Positions 62,562 to 63,418 of a stretch of 63,418 nt of DNA are shown piece after piece (position 1 is the stretch's first letter; every line of letters starts with the position of its first letter). Origin of the DNA: an uncultured Lachnospiraceae bacterium (GTDB lineage: Bacteria; Bacillota; Clostridia; Lachnospirales; Lachnospiraceae); assembly GCA_910578795.1 (NCBI GenBank), contig CAJTSD010000019.1:1-63418 (forward strand), written 5' to 3'. A program made the position numbers and the translations under genes. The notes beneath the pieces were generated by a model that was not told where the DNA came from, did no database searches, and saw only the letters and a program-made list of their open reading frames with translations.

Positions 62562-62774
62562 TTAAGCAATTGTAACGTTTGCTGCTCTGAGCTTAGCACT
62601 GTTCTTCGGGTCCTGCTCGATATCAAATACAACCTTCTGACCTTCTTCAAGAGTCTTATAGCCATCTGTATTGATTGCCGAGAAATGTACGAAAACATCT
62701 TCTCCTGTGCCTTCATTTGTGATAAAGCCATAACCCTTCTGAGCATTAAACCACTTTACTGTACCGTTATTCAT
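62562..62774 (-). CDS. Cold-shock protein, CspA family
   Basis: A 70-residue single OB-fold RNA chaperone with RNP1 KGYGFI and RNP2 VFVHF, starting MNNGTVKWFNAQ. The start at 62774 follows GGAGGTTCTAAGA. A long leader and strong promoter precede it, typical of cold-regulated csp genes. Confidence 0.96.
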   Translation of the reverse strand: MNNGTVKWFNAQKGYGFITNEGTGEDVFVHFSAINTDGYKTLEEGQKVVFDIEQDPKNSAKLRAANVTIA

Positions 62775-62966
62775 TCTTAGAACCTCCATTAAAAAATATT
62801 TACGTATTCGTCCTTACACCTAAAAAAGCTGAAATTATTAAGTATCTTCATCGTTACAGAAAAATAACTTGCACTGCAATTCAAAAGGAATGATTTGCAG
62901 AACAAGTCAGCTAATAGTTCTAATTGAATACTATAAAATTCTATCACTTTTATAATTTAAAGTCAA
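62775..62966 (-). promoter_or_regulatory. Promoter and ~157-nt leader of the cold-shock gene
   Basis: On the minus strand TTGACT (62961-62966), a 17-base spacer and TAGAAT (62938-62943) predict a start near 62931. The 5' UTR is about 157 nt, A/T-rich, and contains no ORF with a ribosome site. Long leaders of this kind act as temperature-responsive mRNA elements in csp genes; that role here is inference. Confidence 0.75.
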
Positions 62967-62985
62967 CAAATTTTTCAGAAAATAT

Positions 62986-63026
62986 CAAAAAAATGGTTAC
63001 AGTTTAGCTTTACCAAACTGTAACCC
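62986..63026 (-). terminator. Terminator of the rRNA/tRNA operon
   Basis: GGTTACAGTTT (62995-63005) pairs with AAACTGTAACC (63015-63025), followed on the minus strand by ATTTTTTT. It lies 77 bp beyond tRNA-Met. Confidence 0.92.
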
Positions 63027-63102
63027 TCAAGCCATTCATAATCACTTCATAATAATAACAGCCCAATCATGTCCAAAAGCATAACTGGACTGCTACAAAC
63101 AG

Positions 63103-63176
63103 TAGCGAAGGGGGGACTCGAACCCTCGACACCACGGGTATGAACCGTGTGCTCTAGCCAGCTGAGCTACTTCGCC
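63103..63176 (-). tRNA. tRNA-Met(CAT), elongator type
   Basis: A complete cloverleaf of 74 nt without encoded CCA. Acceptor GGCGAAG/CTTCGCT, D-arm GCTC/GAGC, anticodon stem CACGG/CCGTG with loop TTCATAC (anticodon CAT), T-loop TTCGAGT. The stem lacks the GGG/CCC pairs of initiator tRNA and the loop is not the Ile(CAU) form, so elongator Met. One A-C mismatch in the T-stem. Confidence 0.93.
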
Positions 63177-63262
63177 ATTTTCTCTGAGAGGTATTCCCTC
63201 AAAACCGGACACAGAAACCTTACCTGTCCTATCCTTCCCACAGCACACTTCCGTGCCTTCCA

Positions 63263-63418
63263 GGATAAGCTTTCGACCTATTAGTGGCATTCAGCTTAAT
63301 ACATTGCTGCACTTACACCCATGCCCTATCCACCTTGTAGTCTTCAAGGGGTCTTACCGCTTACGCAGCGGATAACTCATCTCGGGGGGGGCTTCACGCT
63401 TAGATGCCTTCAGCGTTT
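63263..63418 (-). rRNA. 23S ribosomal RNA, 3' end (partial)
   Basis: The minus strand reads the 23S 3' terminal domain: AAACGCTGAAGGCATCTAAG, then GTAAGACCCCTTGAAGAC and CTAATAGGTCGAAAGCTTAT. The gene continues beyond the window. Downstream comes tRNA-Met after 86 bp, with no 5S rRNA between. Confidence 0.95.

Noticed and set aside
63093..63290. 65-residue minus-strand ORF
   Set aside because: It runs through tRNA-Met and the 23S flank; no ribosome site.
1..63418. CRISPR array, prophage, IS element or integrase site
   Set aside because: No regularly spaced repeats, transposase, integrase or phage structural gene is visible.

Overview
The window looks like chromosomal DNA of a low/moderate-GC Gram-positive anaerobe, most likely a Lachnospiraceae-type Clostridia. 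This is inferred from gene content, not from a search: PolC-type polymerase, SigH, Mini-RNase III, a stand-alone Gx transporter (HepT-like) beside a NusG-II protein, glnA paired with an ANTAR regulator, LL-DAP aminotransferase (DapL), DUF3048, HAAS/DUF1700 and several family-typical hypotheticals. Nearly all genes lie on the minus strand, co-oriented with the rRNA operon whose 23S 3' end enters at the right edge. I see no phage, IS element, CRISPR array or integrase.

Layout. 1-2850: an Asn-rich microprotein, a plus-strand promoter-hairpin-terminator unit without an ORF (candidate sRNA, 474-605), a HAAS membrane protein, and a gene-free stretch with DnaA-box-like repeats. 2.9-8.3 kb: an AlgX/AlgI-like O-acetylation pair, dapF, and an ANTAR regulator with glnA. 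8.4-14.5 kb: an FMN-binding-like lipid-anchored or membrane protein, nadE, hslO, a methyltransferase, a DUF368/PopT transporter and a HisC-type aminotransferase. 14.6-18.3 kb: a large GT-C-like membrane protein overlapping tail to tail with a lipoprotein, then a Thr/Glu/Ala-rich lipoprotein with its own promoter, structured leader and terminator. 18.3-28.8 kb: PdaB-like deacetylase, a PurF-like enzyme lacking the glutaminase cysteine, a SUKH protein with a membrane neighbour, a LytTR/GHKL two-component pair, TetR, an orphan solute-binding lipoprotein with an esterase, and DUF3048. 28.9-38 kb: recQ, sigH, rlmB, mrnC, cysS, cysE, deoD, ispF and a phosphohexomutase. 38-45.2 kb: a nuclease-helicase fusion coupled to a heavy-metal P1B ATPase, a separate HMA metallochaperone, a CadC-type repressor with a clear promoter/operator, and a chemoreceptor. 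45.3-59.3 kb: Gx transporter, NusG-II protein, map, and the envelope/translation block pyrH-frr-uppS-cdsA-dxr-rseP-ispG-polC preceded by a bactofilin. 59.3-63.4 kb: deacetylase, UPF0340 protein, dapL, cold-shock protein, tRNA-Met, 23S rRNA.

How the genes connect: dapL and dapF imply the LL-DAP aminotransferase route to meso-DAP and lysine. ispF, dxr, ispG, uppS and PopT feed and recycle the MEP-derived undecaprenyl carrier. cysE/cysS couple cysteine supply to charging. glnA with ANTAR points to antitermination control of nitrogen assimilation. sigH and a PdaB-like deacetylase suggest sporulation ancestry, and the chemoreceptor suggests motility.

The most unusual signals are non-coding or translational: the candidate sRNA with C-rich anti-Shine-Dalgarno loops; a ~135-bp nested inverted-repeat element with mutually exclusive foldings before cysE; a recurrent initiation motif (SD immediately followed by an ATG, then a second in-frame ATG 12 nt later) at five unrelated genes; and an 18-bp tandem repeat that triplicates the Shine-Dalgarno ahead of cdsA. 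All functional statements about these are inference.
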